Assembly (NCBI GenBank): GCA_020073245.1
Contig: JAIQFQ010000001.1
Span: forward strand, 62,001 to 126,000
Length of the DNA stretch: 64,000 nt
Source: Terriglobia bacterium
Lineage (GTDB): Bacteria; Acidobacteriota; Thermoanaerobaculia; Thermoanaerobaculales; Thermoanaerobaculaceae
Direction of reading: 5' to 3'
In this document: in pieces, positions 18,471 through 27,605 of the stretch
Numbering within the stretch: the stretch's first letter is position 1
Layout of the letters: the number at the start of each line of letters is the position of its first letter
Translations under genes and position numbers: made by a program
Notes under the pieces: model-generated
What the model was told of the DNA's origin: nothing
The model's input: the letters and a program-made list of their open reading frames with translations, nothing else
Databases searched by the model: none

Positions 18471-21400
18471 TCAGCCGGTCTCGGGCGCCGCCACCGTCGC
18501 GACCAGGTTGCGGCCGCCGGATTTGGCGCGGTAGAGCGCCTCGTCGGCGCGTTTGATGAGGTCCTGAAGCTCGTTCTCGACCGAAGCAGCGAGGCTGGCG
18601 GCGCCACACGAGATCGTGACCCATGGCCCGGTCGCGGTGGCCGCGCTGGGTAGCCGCAACCCCTCGATGCGGGTGCGGAGCGACTCGGCGACGTTGCGCG
18701 CGCCGACGAGATCAGTGGAGGGCAGAATCACCGCGAACTCCTCGCCGCCGTACCGGCTGACCGTGTCGCCCGAGCGCGGCAGGGCGTCGGCCAGAGCGGT
18801 CGCAACGGCGCGGAGACACTCGTCGCCCCGCTGGTGGCCCCAGCGGTCGTTGTAAGCCTTGAAGTGGTCGATGTCGATCATCACCAACCCAAGCGGCGTG
18901 CCGGAGCGCAGCCCGCGCTTCCACTCCGCCTCGAGGCGCTCCTGGAAGCTGCGTCGGTTGGCCACGCCGGTCAGGGCATCGACGTAGGACAGCGTCACGA
19001 GGACCTCGTTGGCTTCCCTGAGCTGACGGGTACGGGCGTCGACCAGGCCTTGGAGCTCGCGCTGACGATGGTGCAGCGCCCGTAGCCGAGCCCGGACCCC
19101 GCCCCACACCGCGAGGCCGACGAGGGTCACGCCGAGGAGCCGGGCCCACCAAGTTTGCCAGGGAGCGGCCCGGACGATGAAAGTCGCCTCCACGGGGCCG
19201 GCCACGTTGCCCGCGTAGTCCTGTCCCCAGGCCCTGAAGGTGTAGGCCCCGTGGGGGAGCGTGGTGAACTCGCGGCGGGTTTCGCTCACCCACGGCGATC
19301 GTGCAGGTTCGAGCCCGACGAGCTGCGTCGAGTATCGGGTGTCGGCCTCGCGGAAGAAGCTCAGCAGCGTGAAGCGGAACACCAGGTGGTTCTCACGGTG
19401 CGACAGCTCGGCGCCGGAGACGAGACGGAACGGTTCCTCTCCATACACCAGACCCTCCACGACCAGCCTCTTGGCTGCTGCGTCGTGCGCCTCGCCGCTG
19501 GTGTCGAGCACCGCCGCTCCTCCGACCGTGCCGACCCACACTCTCCCCTGGCGATCAACGAGCGCGGCGGCGTGGACGCACTGGTTGAGGGGGAGCCCGT
19601 CGTCGGCGGTGAAGGCGTACGCGTCGAGCTCGCTGCCGCCGCCGGCGCGCGGGGTGAGCCGCACGACGCCCCGGTTGGTGGTGAGGTAGAGACGACGCTG
19701 GCGATCCTGGACGATGGCGTACACAGTGTTGTTGGGGAGCGGGGGGGCGCTGTCCTGGTCGAACCGCTGCCACGGTGCATCGGGTGGCGAGAGCACCCGG
19801 CGGGCGGCGCCGCCACCGTCCGTCCCCAGCCAGAGCTCCGCATGCCCCTCGAGGGTCTCAGTCAGCGCGAGGCACTGCACGCTGGGGTTGGGCAACACGG
19901 CCGCCAGATCGATCGGCACGAACCGTGAGCCGTCGAAGCGGGCGAGGCCCCCCACTGTGCCCGCCCACAACTCGGTCCCGCCGCGGGAGGCCGGCGTGTC
20001 GAGGAGGGCGAGCACCGAGGCGCGGGGCAGCCCCGACCCAGTGTCGAAGGTGGTCCACCGTCCGCCGGCGAGCCGGGCGGCGCCGCCGCGGGTACCGACC
20101 CAGATCGACGTGCCGCCGTCCGCCTCGTGGTGCTCGGCGATAGCCTGAACGAGGTCGTTCGGGAGCGCCTTGTTCGCCGCGTTGAACACCGTCCATCGGT
20201 CCCTTTCCAGCCTCGCGAGACCACCGTTTCGGGTGCCGACCCAGATCGCCTCCTCGCCGTCGGCAGCGCGCGTCGCCAGAAGAGCCATGACGATGTCGTT
20301 GGGCAGGGCGCCCGAAGCGCGATCGAACACCGTCCACGCGCTATGGGCAAAGCGGGCGAGCCCGCCGCCGTCCGTCCCGAACCACAACACTTGGGAGCCG
20401 TCGCGGGCGCGGGTCTCGAGGAACGCGTTGACTGGCAGCGGGACTGGATACGGGATCGGGTTGAGACGGCGCCACTGACGTTCGCGCAGCCTGGCCAGAC
20501 CGCCGTTGCGGGTGCCAATCCACAACGCCTCGACGCCCTCGCTGGCGCGAGTGAGCAGGAGGGAGTAGACGGCGTTGGCAGGGAGGCCGCTGCGGATGTC
20601 CAGCACGGCGGTGCGGGTTTCCGACATCCTCGCCACACCGCCGCCGTCGGTGCCGATCCAGACCACCGGCTGCCCGTCCGACGTCCCGGCGACCATGCTG
20701 GTGATGAAGTCGTTGGGCAGGCCCGTGGCGGTCGTGAGTCGGTCCCACGCGCCCCCGCGGAGGCGGGCGACCCCGGCACCGTACGTGCCGACCCACAGCG
20801 TTGGTCGTCCCGAGGCGTCCCGGGTCCCGAGCACCGAGTTTACCGATGCGGTGGGGAACCCTGGCGCCATCGAGAAGCGGCGCTCGCCGGGGAGCAGCCG
20901 CGCGAGTCCCTTCTCGGTGCCGGCCCACACTGTCGTCCGCCCCGCGTCGTCCGTGGTCGTTGCCAACCCCCAGATCCGGTTGGTGGGGAGTCCGGCGGAG
21001 GTATCGAGAACCGTCACCCTGTCTCCCTCGAGGCACGCGATGCCGCCATCGTGACTCCCGGCCCAAAGCACCGGTCTACCGCCGGTCCCAGGTAACGAGA
21101 GGAGAGCGTTGATTCTCGTGAAGGCAGGGTACTTGGCGGGGTCGAGCGGCGTGCTCCACCGTCCCTCGGCGAGGCGGTGGAGCCCACCGGACTGGGTGCC
21201 GAACCAGAGACTTCCGTCCGCCATCGCTTGGATCGCGCGCACGAAGTTCGAGCGGGTGTGATCGGGCATGTCGACCGCCACCCAGCGTTGCCCGTCGTAC
21301 GAAGCCGCGCCATCCTGGGTCGCGATCCATAGGGTGCCTTTGGCGTCCAGCGTGATGGCCTGAATGGTGTTCTGCGGCAGCCCGTCGCTGTCGCGGAAGA

Positions 21401-21560
21401 CCCGGACGGCGTACGTGCTGGCGTCGAGGGGGTCGAGCACGGCAGTCTCACCGGGTGCGACCGGGGCCGCGAGCGCCGTGACTAGGAGAAGGAACCGCAC
21501 AGCGGCGCGCGCCCAGAACGTGGCAACCGCCCGATCGCCACCAGTGTATTTCTTGAACAT
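18471..21560 (-). CDS. Propeller sensor with GGDEF diguanylate cyclase domain
   Basis: A 1029-residue protein. ATG 21560 is preferred: it gives a short N-terminus before a signal/membrane segment and lies 8 nt after a TACACT hexamer, with no Shine-Dalgarno sequence. The periplasmic part (about 45-680) is made of two-component-regulator propeller repeats of the LWIGTxxGGLARL type, followed by a Y_Y_Y-like Ig domain (YSTQLVGLEPARSPWV). A membrane helix follows near 800, then a short coil and a GGDEF domain with GGEEF near 935. RSGD lies five residues before it, the RxxD inhibitory site for product binding. It should make c-di-GMP in response to a periplasmic ligand. Same layout as polysaccharide-linked hybrid sensors but with a cyclase output. 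Confidence 0.9.
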   Translation of the reverse strand: MFKKYTGGDRAVATFWARAAVRFLLLVTALAAPVAPGETAVLDPLDASTYAVRVFRDSDGLPQNTIQAITLDAKGTLWIATQDGAASYDGQRWVAVDMPDHTRSNFVRAIQAMADGSLWFGTQSGGLHRLAEGRWSTPLDPAKYPAFTRINALLSLPGTGGRPVLWAGSHDGGIACLEGDRVTVLDTSAGLPTNRIWGLATTTDDAGRTTVWAGTEKGLARLLPGERRFSMAPGFPTASVNSVLGTRDASGRPTLWVGTYGAGVARLRGGAWDRLTTATGLPNDFITSMVAGTSDGQPVVWIGTDGGGVARMSETRTAVLDIRSGLPANAVYSLLLTRASEGVEALWIGTRNGGLARLRERQWRRLNPIPYPVPLPVNAFLETRARDGSQVLWFGTDGGGLARFAHSAWTVFDRASGALPNDIVMALLATRAADGEEAIWVGTRNGGLARLERDRWTVFNAANKALPNDLVQAIAEHHEADGGTSIWVGTRGGAARLAGGRWTTFDTGSGLPRASVLALLDTPASRGGTELWAGTVGGLARFDGSRFVPIDLAAVLPNPSVQCLALTETLEGHAELWLGTDGGGAARRVLSPPDAPWQRFDQDSAPPLPNNTVYAIVQDRQRRLYLTTNRGVVRLTPRAGGGSELDAYAFTADDGLPLNQCVHAAALVDRQGRVWVGTVGGAAVLDTSGEAHDAAAKRLVVEGLVYGEEPFRLVSGAELSHRENHLVFRFTLLSFFREADTRYSTQLVGLEPARSPWVSETRREFTTLPHGAYTFRAWGQDYAGNVAGPVEATFIVRAAPWQTWWARLLGVTLVGLAVWGGVRARLRALHHRQRELQGLVDARTRQLREANEVLVTLSYVDALTGVANRRSFQERLEAEWKRGLRSGTPLGLVMIDIDHFKAYNDRWGHQRGDECLRAVATALADALPRSGDTVSRYGGEEFAVILPSTDLVGARNVAESLRTRIEGLRLPSAATATGPWVTISCGAASLAASVENELQDLIKRADEALYRAKSGGRNLVATVAAPETG

Positions 21561-21568
21561 CGGCACGA

Positions 21569-21574
21569 AGTGTA
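21569..21574 (-). promoter_or_regulatory. Candidate -10 (TACACT) for a leaderless GGDEF transcript
   Basis: TACACT on the minus strand ends 8 nt before ATG 21560, and no Shine-Dalgarno sequence lies between. Same geometry as other genes in this window. Confidence 0.4.
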
Positions 21575-21696
21575 GTCGCGCCGGTAAACAGGCGCCAGTA
21601 CCCGGCGCGACATCAGGAGCGAGACCGTCAGGGCGACGCCCCCACACCGACCCGCGACCGTCCGATCGGGGCGCGCGGACCATCGCCACTTGTCTC

Positions 21697-23700
21697 TTAC
21701 GTCTTGTAGATCTGCTGGGCGCGCAGCTCCTTGATCCGGTCGCGGATCTGCGCCGCCTCCTCGAACTCCAGCCTCTTTGCCGCCGCCTTCATCTGCTTCT
21801 CGAGCTCGCCGATCGCCTTGGCCAGGGACGCCGGGTCGGTCACGTCCACCTCCCCCACCCTCGGCGGCAGAAACGCCGCGTCGTGGTAGTCGAGGTTCGA
21901 GAGCTGCAGCAGCGGGCTCGCGATATCCTTGATGATGCTGGCCGGCTCGATCCCGTGCTCGCGGTTGAACGCCTCCTGCGTCGCACGCCGCCGGTTCGTC
22001 TCGCCGATCGCCTGCTTCAGCGAATCGGTCATCCGGTCCGCGTAGAGGATCACCGTGCCGTTGACGTTGCGGGCGGCGCGGCCGATCGTCTGGATCAACG
22101 AGGTGCTGCTCCTGAGGTACCCCTCTTTGTCGGCGTCCAGGATGGCCACCAGCGAGACCTCGGGGAGGTCAAGCCCCTCGCGCAGGAGGTTGATCCCGAC
22201 CAGCACGTCGAACGTGCCGCGCCGCAGGTCTGCCAGGATCGCCGTGCGCTCGAGCACCTCGACCTCGGAGTGCAGATAGCGCACCCGCACGCCGAGCTCC
22301 GCGAAGTACTGTGTGAGGTCCTCGGCCATCCGCTTTGTCAGTGTGGTGACGAGCACCCGCTCGCCGGCCGCCACACGCTCTCGGATTCGCGCGAGCAGGT
22401 CGTCCACCTGACCCTGCGCAGGCTTCTCCACGATCTGCGGGTCCAGCAGGCCCGTGGGCCGGATGAGCTGCTCGACCACCTCGCCCTCGGTGTGCTGCAG
22501 CTCGTACGGCCCCGGCGTCGCGGAGACGAACAGCGCCTGGTGGATGCGCCCCTCGAACTCCTCGAACGTGAGCGGGCGGTTGTCGAGCGCCGACGGAAGC
22601 CGGAACCCGAACTCGACGAGCGTCTCCTTACGCGAGCGGTCGCCGTGGTACATCCCCCGCACCTGCGGGACCGACACATGGGACTCGTCCACCACCAGCA
22701 GCCAGTCCTTGGGGAAGTAGTCGAGCAGCGTCGGCGGGGGCTCGCCCGGCTTGCGCCGCGTGAGGTGGCGCGAGTAGTTCTCGATCCCCGAGCAGTAGCC
22801 GAGCTCCTGCAGCATGTCGAGGTCGAACAGCGTGCGCTGCGAGAGGCGCTGCGCCTCGAGCAGCTTGCCCGCCGCAGTCAGCTCCTTCGTGCGCTCGTCG
22901 AGCTCCGCCCGGATGTCGACGAGCGCCTCGTCGAGGACCCGCCGCGTGACCACGTAGTGCGAGGCCGGATACACCGGCAGCCGCGAGTCCACCTCCTCGA
23001 GCACCGTGCCGCGGATCGGGTCGATGCGGCGTATGCGCTCGATCGCGCGGTCCCAGAACTCAACCCTCACGGCGTGGTCGTCGTACGGCGGGAAGATCTC
23101 GAGCACGTCACCGCGCACGCGGAATGCGCCCGGCACGAGGTCGAGCATGGTGCGCTCATACTGCATCGCGACGAGCTGCCGCAGCACTGCGTCCATCCCG
23201 GGCTCGGTGCCCGGCTCGAGCAGCAGCAGCATGCCGTAGTACGCGTTCGGGTCGCCGAGGCCGTAGATGCACGACACCGAGGCGACGATCAGCACGTCGC
23301 GCCGCTCGAACAGCGCGCGCGTGGCGGACAGCCGGAGCCTGTCGATCTCCTCGTTGATCGACGTCTCCTTTTCGATGTAGGTGTCCGACGCGGGGACGTA
23401 CGCCTCCGGCTGGTAGTAGTCGTAGTACGAGACGAAGTACTCGACGGCGTTCTCCGGGAAGAACCCCCTGAACTCCTGGAAGAGCTGCGCCGCGAGCGTC
23501 TTGTTGTGCGACAGCACCAGCGTCGGCCGGTTGAGCCGCTCGATGACCTTGGCGACCGTGAACGTCTTCCCGGAGCCGGTCACGCCCAGCAACGTCTGCG
23601 CGTACACGCCCTGCTCGAACTCACGGACGAGGCGCTCGATGGCCACGCCCTGGTCCCCTGCCGGCTCGAACGGCGCCGCGAGCTTGAACGCCGTACTCAA
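21697..23700 (-). CDS. uvrB: Excinuclease ABC subunit B (UvrB)
   Basis: A 667-residue protein, near the usual ~670. The TTG at 23700 is chosen: it overlaps the TGA of the upstream gene (TTGA), has GGGGAG upstream, and puts FEPAGDQ at the expected N-terminal place; the 903-codon frame includes the upstream gene's other frame. Helicase motifs are clear: Walker [10 protein letters not shown], the beta-hairpin region [18 protein letters not shown], and motif [12 protein letters not shown]. The C-terminus ends with the UVR motif ([17 protein letters not shown]), which binds UvrC. It acts with UvrA and UvrC in nucleotide excision repair in the cytosol. Translationally coupled to the small membrane protein gene upstream. 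Confidence 0.96.
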   Translation of the reverse strand: MSTAFKLAAPFEPAGDQGVAIERLVREFEQGVYAQTLLGVTGSGKTFTVAKVIERLNRPTLVLSHNKTLAAQLFQEFRGFFPENAVEYFVSYYDYYQPEAYVPASDTYIEKETSINEEIDRLRLSATRALFERRDVLIVASVSCIYGLGDPNAYYGMLLLLEPGTEPGMDAVLRQLVAMQYERTMLDLVPGAFRVRGDVLEIFPPYDDHAVRVEFWDRAIERIRRIDPIRGTVLEEVDSRLPVYPASHYVVTRRVLDEALVDIRAELDERTKELTAAGKLLEAQRLSQRTLFDLDMLQELGYCSGIENYSRHLTRRKPGEPPPTLLDYFPKDWLLVVDESHVSVPQVRGMYHGDRSRKETLVEFGFRLPSALDNRPLTFEEFEGRIHQALFVSATPGPYELQHTEGEVVEQLIRPTGLLDPQIVEKPAQGQVDDLLARIRERVAAGERVLVTTLTKRMAEDLTQYFAELGVRVRYLHSEVEVLERTAILADLRRGTFDVLVGINLLREGLDLPEVSLVAILDADKEGYLRSSTSLIQTIGRAARNVNGTVILYADRMTDSLKQAIGETNRRRATQEAFNREHGIEPASIIKDIASPLLQLSNLDYHDAAFLPPRVGEVDVTDPASLAKAIGELEKQMKAAAKRLEFEEAAQIRDRIKELRAQQIYKT

Positions 23701-24113
23701 TTCGGGAGCTCCCCACCGCCCAGGGCGCACAGCCCCCCGGCCAGCACTTCGAGGCGTTCCAGCTCCCCCGGACTCACACGCCGGTCCTTTGCGGCGTCGG
23801 AGCACGCGCGCGCGAGCTCCCCGAGACGCCGCTCGTCCACGCCGCCCCTCTCGGCCAAGCGCACCACGCAGTCGAGCCTCCGGCGCAGCTCCTCGCGGCG
23901 CGCCGTCGGCACCTCGCGAGGCACGGCGGCGAGCGCGGACGCCGTGACCCGCCTCAACCCCCAGGAGAGCATCCGTCTCGCCGAGAAGACCCCGGCGACG
24001 AGTACGAGGACCAGGGCAGCAACCACGAGGCCTCCGCCGATTCCGGCCCACCGGAGCCACCCCGGGGGCTGCTTCGATCCGCCCGAGGGCGCCTGCGGAA
24101 GTCGAAACTCCAT
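23697..24113 (-). CDS. Small single-pass membrane protein upstream of uvrB
   Basis: A 138-residue protein with a proline-rich N-terminus, one membrane segment (about residues 24-48, [20 protein letters not shown]) and an Arg/Leu-rich helical domain containing [18 protein letters not shown] and [14 protein letters not shown] do not recognise the family. Its TGA overlaps the uvrB TTG start, so the two are probably co-translated, but a role in repair is only inferred from position. A TAGCGT hexamer lies 6 nt before ATG 24113 with no Shine-Dalgarno sequence, fitting a leaderless mRNA. Confidence 0.7.
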   Translation of the reverse strand: MEFRLPQAPSGGSKQPPGWLRWAGIGGGLVVAALVLVLVAGVFSARRMLSWGLRRVTASALAAVPREVPTARREELRRRLDCVVRLAERGGVDERRLGELARACSDAAKDRRVSPGELERLEVLAGGLCALGGGELPN

Positions 24114-24148
24114 CGCAACACGCTAGCACGCACCCCGTGCCCGGCGAC

Positions 24149-24320
24149 AGACCGTGGTCCGTGGTCCGAGAACGCCAACGGCACGCCACCCAAGGCAGAT
24201 CTTCAACCCACGGCGTGTAGCCGCGCCGCCGGAAAGACCGTGGTCCGTGGTCCGAGAAAAGCGAGAACGCACCATCAAGGGCAGATCTTTGAAGCACGGC
24301 GTGCAGCCGCGCCGCCGCCG
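24149..24320. repeat. Tandem pair of ~86-bp direct repeats
   Basis: Copy 1 (24149-24231) and copy 2 (24235-24320) both begin AGACCGTGGTCCGTGGTCCG, share GGCAGATCTT in the middle and end with a CGGCGTG-AGCCGCGCCGCCG tract, with scattered differences. Each begins with two CCGTGGT heptamers. They fill the space between the divergent uvrB-side gene and the PBP gene. No ORF is credible in this 459-bp gap (24114-24572). Confidence 0.8.
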
Positions 24321-24535
24321 TTGGGCCTATCGCAAGGTGCGCGAGCGGTCCGCGCCAGCGGATAGCCGGAGGCCAGGTGAGGACGCGAGGCCGCGAAGCG
24401 CAACGCAACGGGCGGGACGCGGCTCCGCCGCGGCTCGCGGGGGGCTCGGGGGGTCGAGAGCGTCCGGGCGGGTGGGCGGAGCGGACGCGGGACCCCCCGC
24501 CCGTATAGACGCCGGACGCCGGCGACGATCTTGGC

Positions 24536-24565
24536 TTGACATGCGAGGGGGCGGGCGAGCAATCT
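24536..24565 (+). promoter_or_regulatory. Candidate promoter of the PBP gene
   Basis: TTGACA at 24536-24541 and CAATCT at 24560-24565 are 18 bp apart. The ATG at 24573 follows after 7 nt with no Shine-Dalgarno sequence, again suggesting a leaderless mRNA. Confidence 0.45.
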
Positions 24566-24572
24566 CCCCGCG

Positions 24573-26975
24573 ATGGGCAAAACCCTGCTGCGCTGGCTCC
24601 TGGTCGGGGCCTTCGTAGGTGTCGGGATCGGGGCCGTGGTCGGCCTCGTGCTTTCGCGCTTCGTCGATCTGCCCGCCGTGGAGTCGCTGATGACGTATCG
24701 CCCGGCCGCCGCCACGAGGGTGCTGGCCCGCGACGGCGCGATCCTCGGCTCGTTCGCCAGCGAGCGACGAAACCCGATCGGCGCCGAGGAGATCCCCAAG
24801 GTCTTCCGCGACGCCGTGATCGCCGTCGAGGACGCGAACTTCTACCGCCATACCGGCGTGGACCCGCAGGGGATCGTTCGCGCCGCCCTCCGCAACCTGC
24901 TCTCGGGGCGCTGGTCGCAGGGCGCCTCCACGATCACTCAGCAGCTCCCGCGGTCGCTCGGCCTGCTCTCCCGAGAGAAGAAGTTCACCCGCAAGGTGAA
25001 GGAGATGCTGTTCGCGATCGAGATCGAGCAGCGGCTCTCCAAGGACCAGATCTTCACGCTGTACGCCAACCAGGTTAACTTCGGGCACGGCAACTACGGC
25101 GTCGAGGCCGCATCGCGCTTCTACTTCGGCAAGTCGGCCAAGGACCTCACGCTACCGGAGGCCGCGCTGCTGGCTGGCCTGCCGCAGCGGCCCGGCGAGC
25201 TCTCGCCCATCGACTTCCCGAAGCGCTCGCTGGAGCGCCGCAACCACGTGCTCTCACGGATGCTGGAGGAGAAGTACATCACGAAAGCGGCCTACGAGGC
25301 GGCGCGCCAGGTGCCGCTCAATGTGTCGGCGCACTACGACCGCGACGTGACCGCAGCATATTTCGTCGAGGAGGTGCGCCGCTCGATCGAGGAACGGTTC
25401 GGCACGAAGAGGATGCTCGAGGGCGGCCTCGAGGTCGAGACCACGCTCGACGACACGCTCCAAACGCTCGCCGAGGACTCCCTTCGAGAGGGCCTCGTCG
25501 AGCTCCAGCAGCGGCTCGGATGGCCGGGCGCTCGCCGCAACGTCCTCACATCGGTCCAGGACCTCAAGGACTACCACGACGAGAGCTGGCCGTTCATTCG
25601 CTGGCGCAAGGACGAGCTGGTCTGCGCCCTCACGACCGACGTCCAGTCGGCCAGCGCCTCCCTTCTGATCGCCGGACGGACAGCGGTGCTGCCGATCGAG
25701 GGCGCCAGGTGGACCGGGCGCACGAACATGCTTCGTCTCACGCGTCGTGGCGACGTGCTGCTGGTGCGCCTCGCCGAGATCCCCGCCGACAAGTCGCAGC
25801 CGGTCAAGGTTCAGCTCACGCCGGAGCCCAAGGTCGAGGGCGCGATCGTCGTGCTCGACAACCGGACGGGTGCGATCCTCGCCCTCGTGGGCGGCTTCGA
25901 CTTCAACCGGTCGCAGTTCGACCGGTCGATGCAAGCCAAACGCCAGTGCGGCTCCGCCTTCAAACCGTTCGTCTACCTGGCCGCGTGGGAGCACGGGTTC
26001 TCCCCCGCCGACCTGATCTTCGACGGCCCTGCGTTGCTCCCCGACGAGAGGGGCGAGCTCACCTACGTGCCGCTGAACTACTACCGGCGCTACGAAGGAC
26101 TGGTGACCTTCCGGTACGCCGTCGAGCACTCCCTCAACGCATCGGCCGCGAAGGTGCAGCAGCTGGTGACCGGCCAAGCCGTCATCGACGTCGCCCACCG
26201 CCTTGGCGTCAAGGAACCCCTCGCCCCGTACTCGTCGCTCGCGCTCGGGACGTTCGAGTTGCCCCTCGTGGAGCTTGCAGCGGCGTACAGCGGGATTGCC
26301 AACCGCGGGCAGATCGCGGAGCCATACTTCATCGCCAGGGTCAAGGACGAAGAGGGAAAGCAGATCCTCGAAACAAGACCCAAGGTCCGTCAGGCGGTGC
26401 GCGAGGACGTCGCCTACCTCATGACCCACGTCATGGAGGGCGTGATCCAGCGCGGAACCGGAGTGACCGCGAACGACCTCCCCGGCCACCTCGCCGGTAA
26501 GACAGGGACGACCGACCGCTACACCGACGCGTGGTTCATCGGCTTCTCACCCAGGATCACGTGCGCCGTATGGGCCGGGCGCGACCTGAAGGAGCCGATC
26601 GGCGCCCACATGACCGGCGCCGAGGCCGCGCTTCCGACCTGGATCCGCTTCATGAAGCGCTACCTCGAGGCGCAGACCGATGCCGTGCGCCAAGAGGACT
26701 TTTCGGTGCCAGCCGGGGTCACGCTTATCCCTTTGGACAGGAACACCGGCCTCCGGGCGACCCCGCAGTGCGGCGAAGCGGTGATCCTCGAAGCGGTCCC
26801 CGCCGGCCATGAGCCTCCGGAATGCGATGCGCGTGCCCACGCCGTCGCTGCGCTTCCATGGCTGCAGCAGCTCGGCTACTACGCCCCTCGCCCCGGCGAG
26901 CCGCCCACCACGCCCGAGGCGATCGCCGCGGCGGCACAGAAGCTCCAGGGGGAGACGGAAAGCGGACGCCGCTAG
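24573..26975 (+). CDS. Class A penicillin-binding protein (PBP1A-like)
   Basis: An 800-residue bifunctional peptidoglycan synthase anchored by one N-terminal helix (residues 8-30). The glycosyltransferase (GT51) domain shows [13 protein letters not shown] near residue 88 with the catalytic Glu, then GASTITQQL and the [13 protein letters not shown]-like stretch ([14 protein letters not shown]). The transpeptidase domain has SAFK with nucleophile Ser461, SLN near 520 and [13 protein letters not shown] near 643. It polymerises and cross-links peptidoglycan in the periplasm. The C-terminus ends in a short Pro/Glu-rich tail. It is monocistronic, divergent from the uvrB operon. Confidence 0.93.
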   Translation: MGKTLLRWLLVGAFVGVGIGAVVGLVLSRFVDLPAVESLMTYRPAAATRVLARDGAILGSFASERRNPIGAEEIPKVFRDAVIAVEDANFYRHTGVDPQGIVRAALRNLLSGRWSQGASTITQQLPRSLGLLSREKKFTRKVKEMLFAIEIEQRLSKDQIFTLYANQVNFGHGNYGVEAASRFYFGKSAKDLTLPEAALLAGLPQRPGELSPIDFPKRSLERRNHVLSRMLEEKYITKAAYEAARQVPLNVSAHYDRDVTAAYFVEEVRRSIEERFGTKRMLEGGLEVETTLDDTLQTLAEDSLREGLVELQQRLGWPGARRNVLTSVQDLKDYHDESWPFIRWRKDELVCALTTDVQSASASLLIAGRTAVLPIEGARWTGRTNMLRLTRRGDVLLVRLAEIPADKSQPVKVQLTPEPKVEGAIVVLDNRTGAILALVGGFDFNRSQFDRSMQAKRQCGSAFKPFVYLAAWEHGFSPADLIFDGPALLPDERGELTYVPLNYYRRYEGLVTFRYAVEHSLNASAAKVQQLVTGQAVIDVAHRLGVKEPLAPYSSLALGTFELPLVELAAAYSGIANRGQIAEPYFIARVKDEEGKQILETRPKVRQAVREDVAYLMTHVMEGVIQRGTGVTANDLPGHLAGKTGTTDRYTDAWFIGFSPRITCAVWAGRDLKEPIGAHMTGAEAALPTWIRFMKRYLEAQTDAVRQEDFSVPAGVTLIPLDRNTGLRATPQCGEAVILEAVPAGHEPPECDARAHAVAALPWLQQLGYYAPRPGEPPTTPEAIAAAAQKLQGETESGRR

Positions 26976-27076
26976 GTGAGCAGCCTCGGCAACCGGTCCG
27001 TTCAAGGGTGATCCAAGGACGGCATGGAGCTGGGCGGATCACCGATCGTTCCGCGCCGGCCCGTGGAAGGCAGAAT

Positions 27077-27529
27077 CTAGACCTTCTCCATGATGTTCTC
27101 GATCTCCGCGAGGAACGGTCTGGGCTCCAGGTAGCCCGGAATCCGGCCGACCTCGTCGCCCCTGGCGTTGAGGAAGAGGATCGTCGGATACCCGTCGACG
27201 TTGAAGCGCTGGGCGGCCTCGCGGCCGTCCTTCTCGGCGTTCAGCCGTACCGAGACCACTCGCTCGAGCGCCCTCTGCACGTTGGAGTCGGACAACGTGT
27301 TCTGGTCGAAGCGCCGGCACCACCCGCACCAGTCGGTGTAGAAATCCACCATCACGAGCTTCTTTTCGCTCCCGGCGCGTGCCAGCGCCGTTGGCAGGTC
27401 CCGCTCCCAGGGGAGGGCTCCCGTTCCACCCCCCGTTGCCGTGCCTGGCCCTCCGCCGTGGTGCGTCGCCACCACGGCGACCACCAACGCCAGAACCGCC
27501 AGCACGCCCCACACCGACGCTCGTTTCAT
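27077..27529 (-). CDS. Thioredoxin-fold protein with CGWC active site
   Basis: A 150-residue protein with an N-terminal export or anchor segment (VLAVLALVVAVVATH), a Gly-rich linker, and a thioredoxin-like domain: VMVDFYTDWCGWCRRFDQNT with a CGWC redox pair, and GYPTILFLNARGDEVGRIPGY with the cis-proline. It resembles the DsbD C-terminal and DUF255-like disulfide reductase domains, so it probably reduces or exchanges disulfides in the periplasm. ATG 27529 has only a weak GGGGGT upstream. No ccm gene is adjacent, but it could in principle serve the CcmG-less cytochrome c pathway at 30-37 kb; that is speculation. Confidence 0.82.
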   Translation of the reverse strand: MKRASVWGVLAVLALVVAVVATHHGGGPGTATGGGTGALPWERDLPTALARAGSEKKLVMVDFYTDWCGWCRRFDQNTLSDSNVQRALERVVSVRLNAEKDGREAAQRFNVDGYPTILFLNARGDEVGRIPGYLEPRPFLAEIENIMEKV

Positions 27530-27605
27530 TCGACCCCCGCGGACCTACTTTGCCACACCTCACCGGGCGGTAACAACGCCGCGGGCTGCATCCTTCCGGC
27601 CCCGC

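Noticed and set aside
21364-24126. A 920-codon plus-strand open frame opposite uvrB
   Set aside because: It is the antisense shadow of uvrB; composition is His/Arg/Val-rich without motifs, typical of GC-rich complements.
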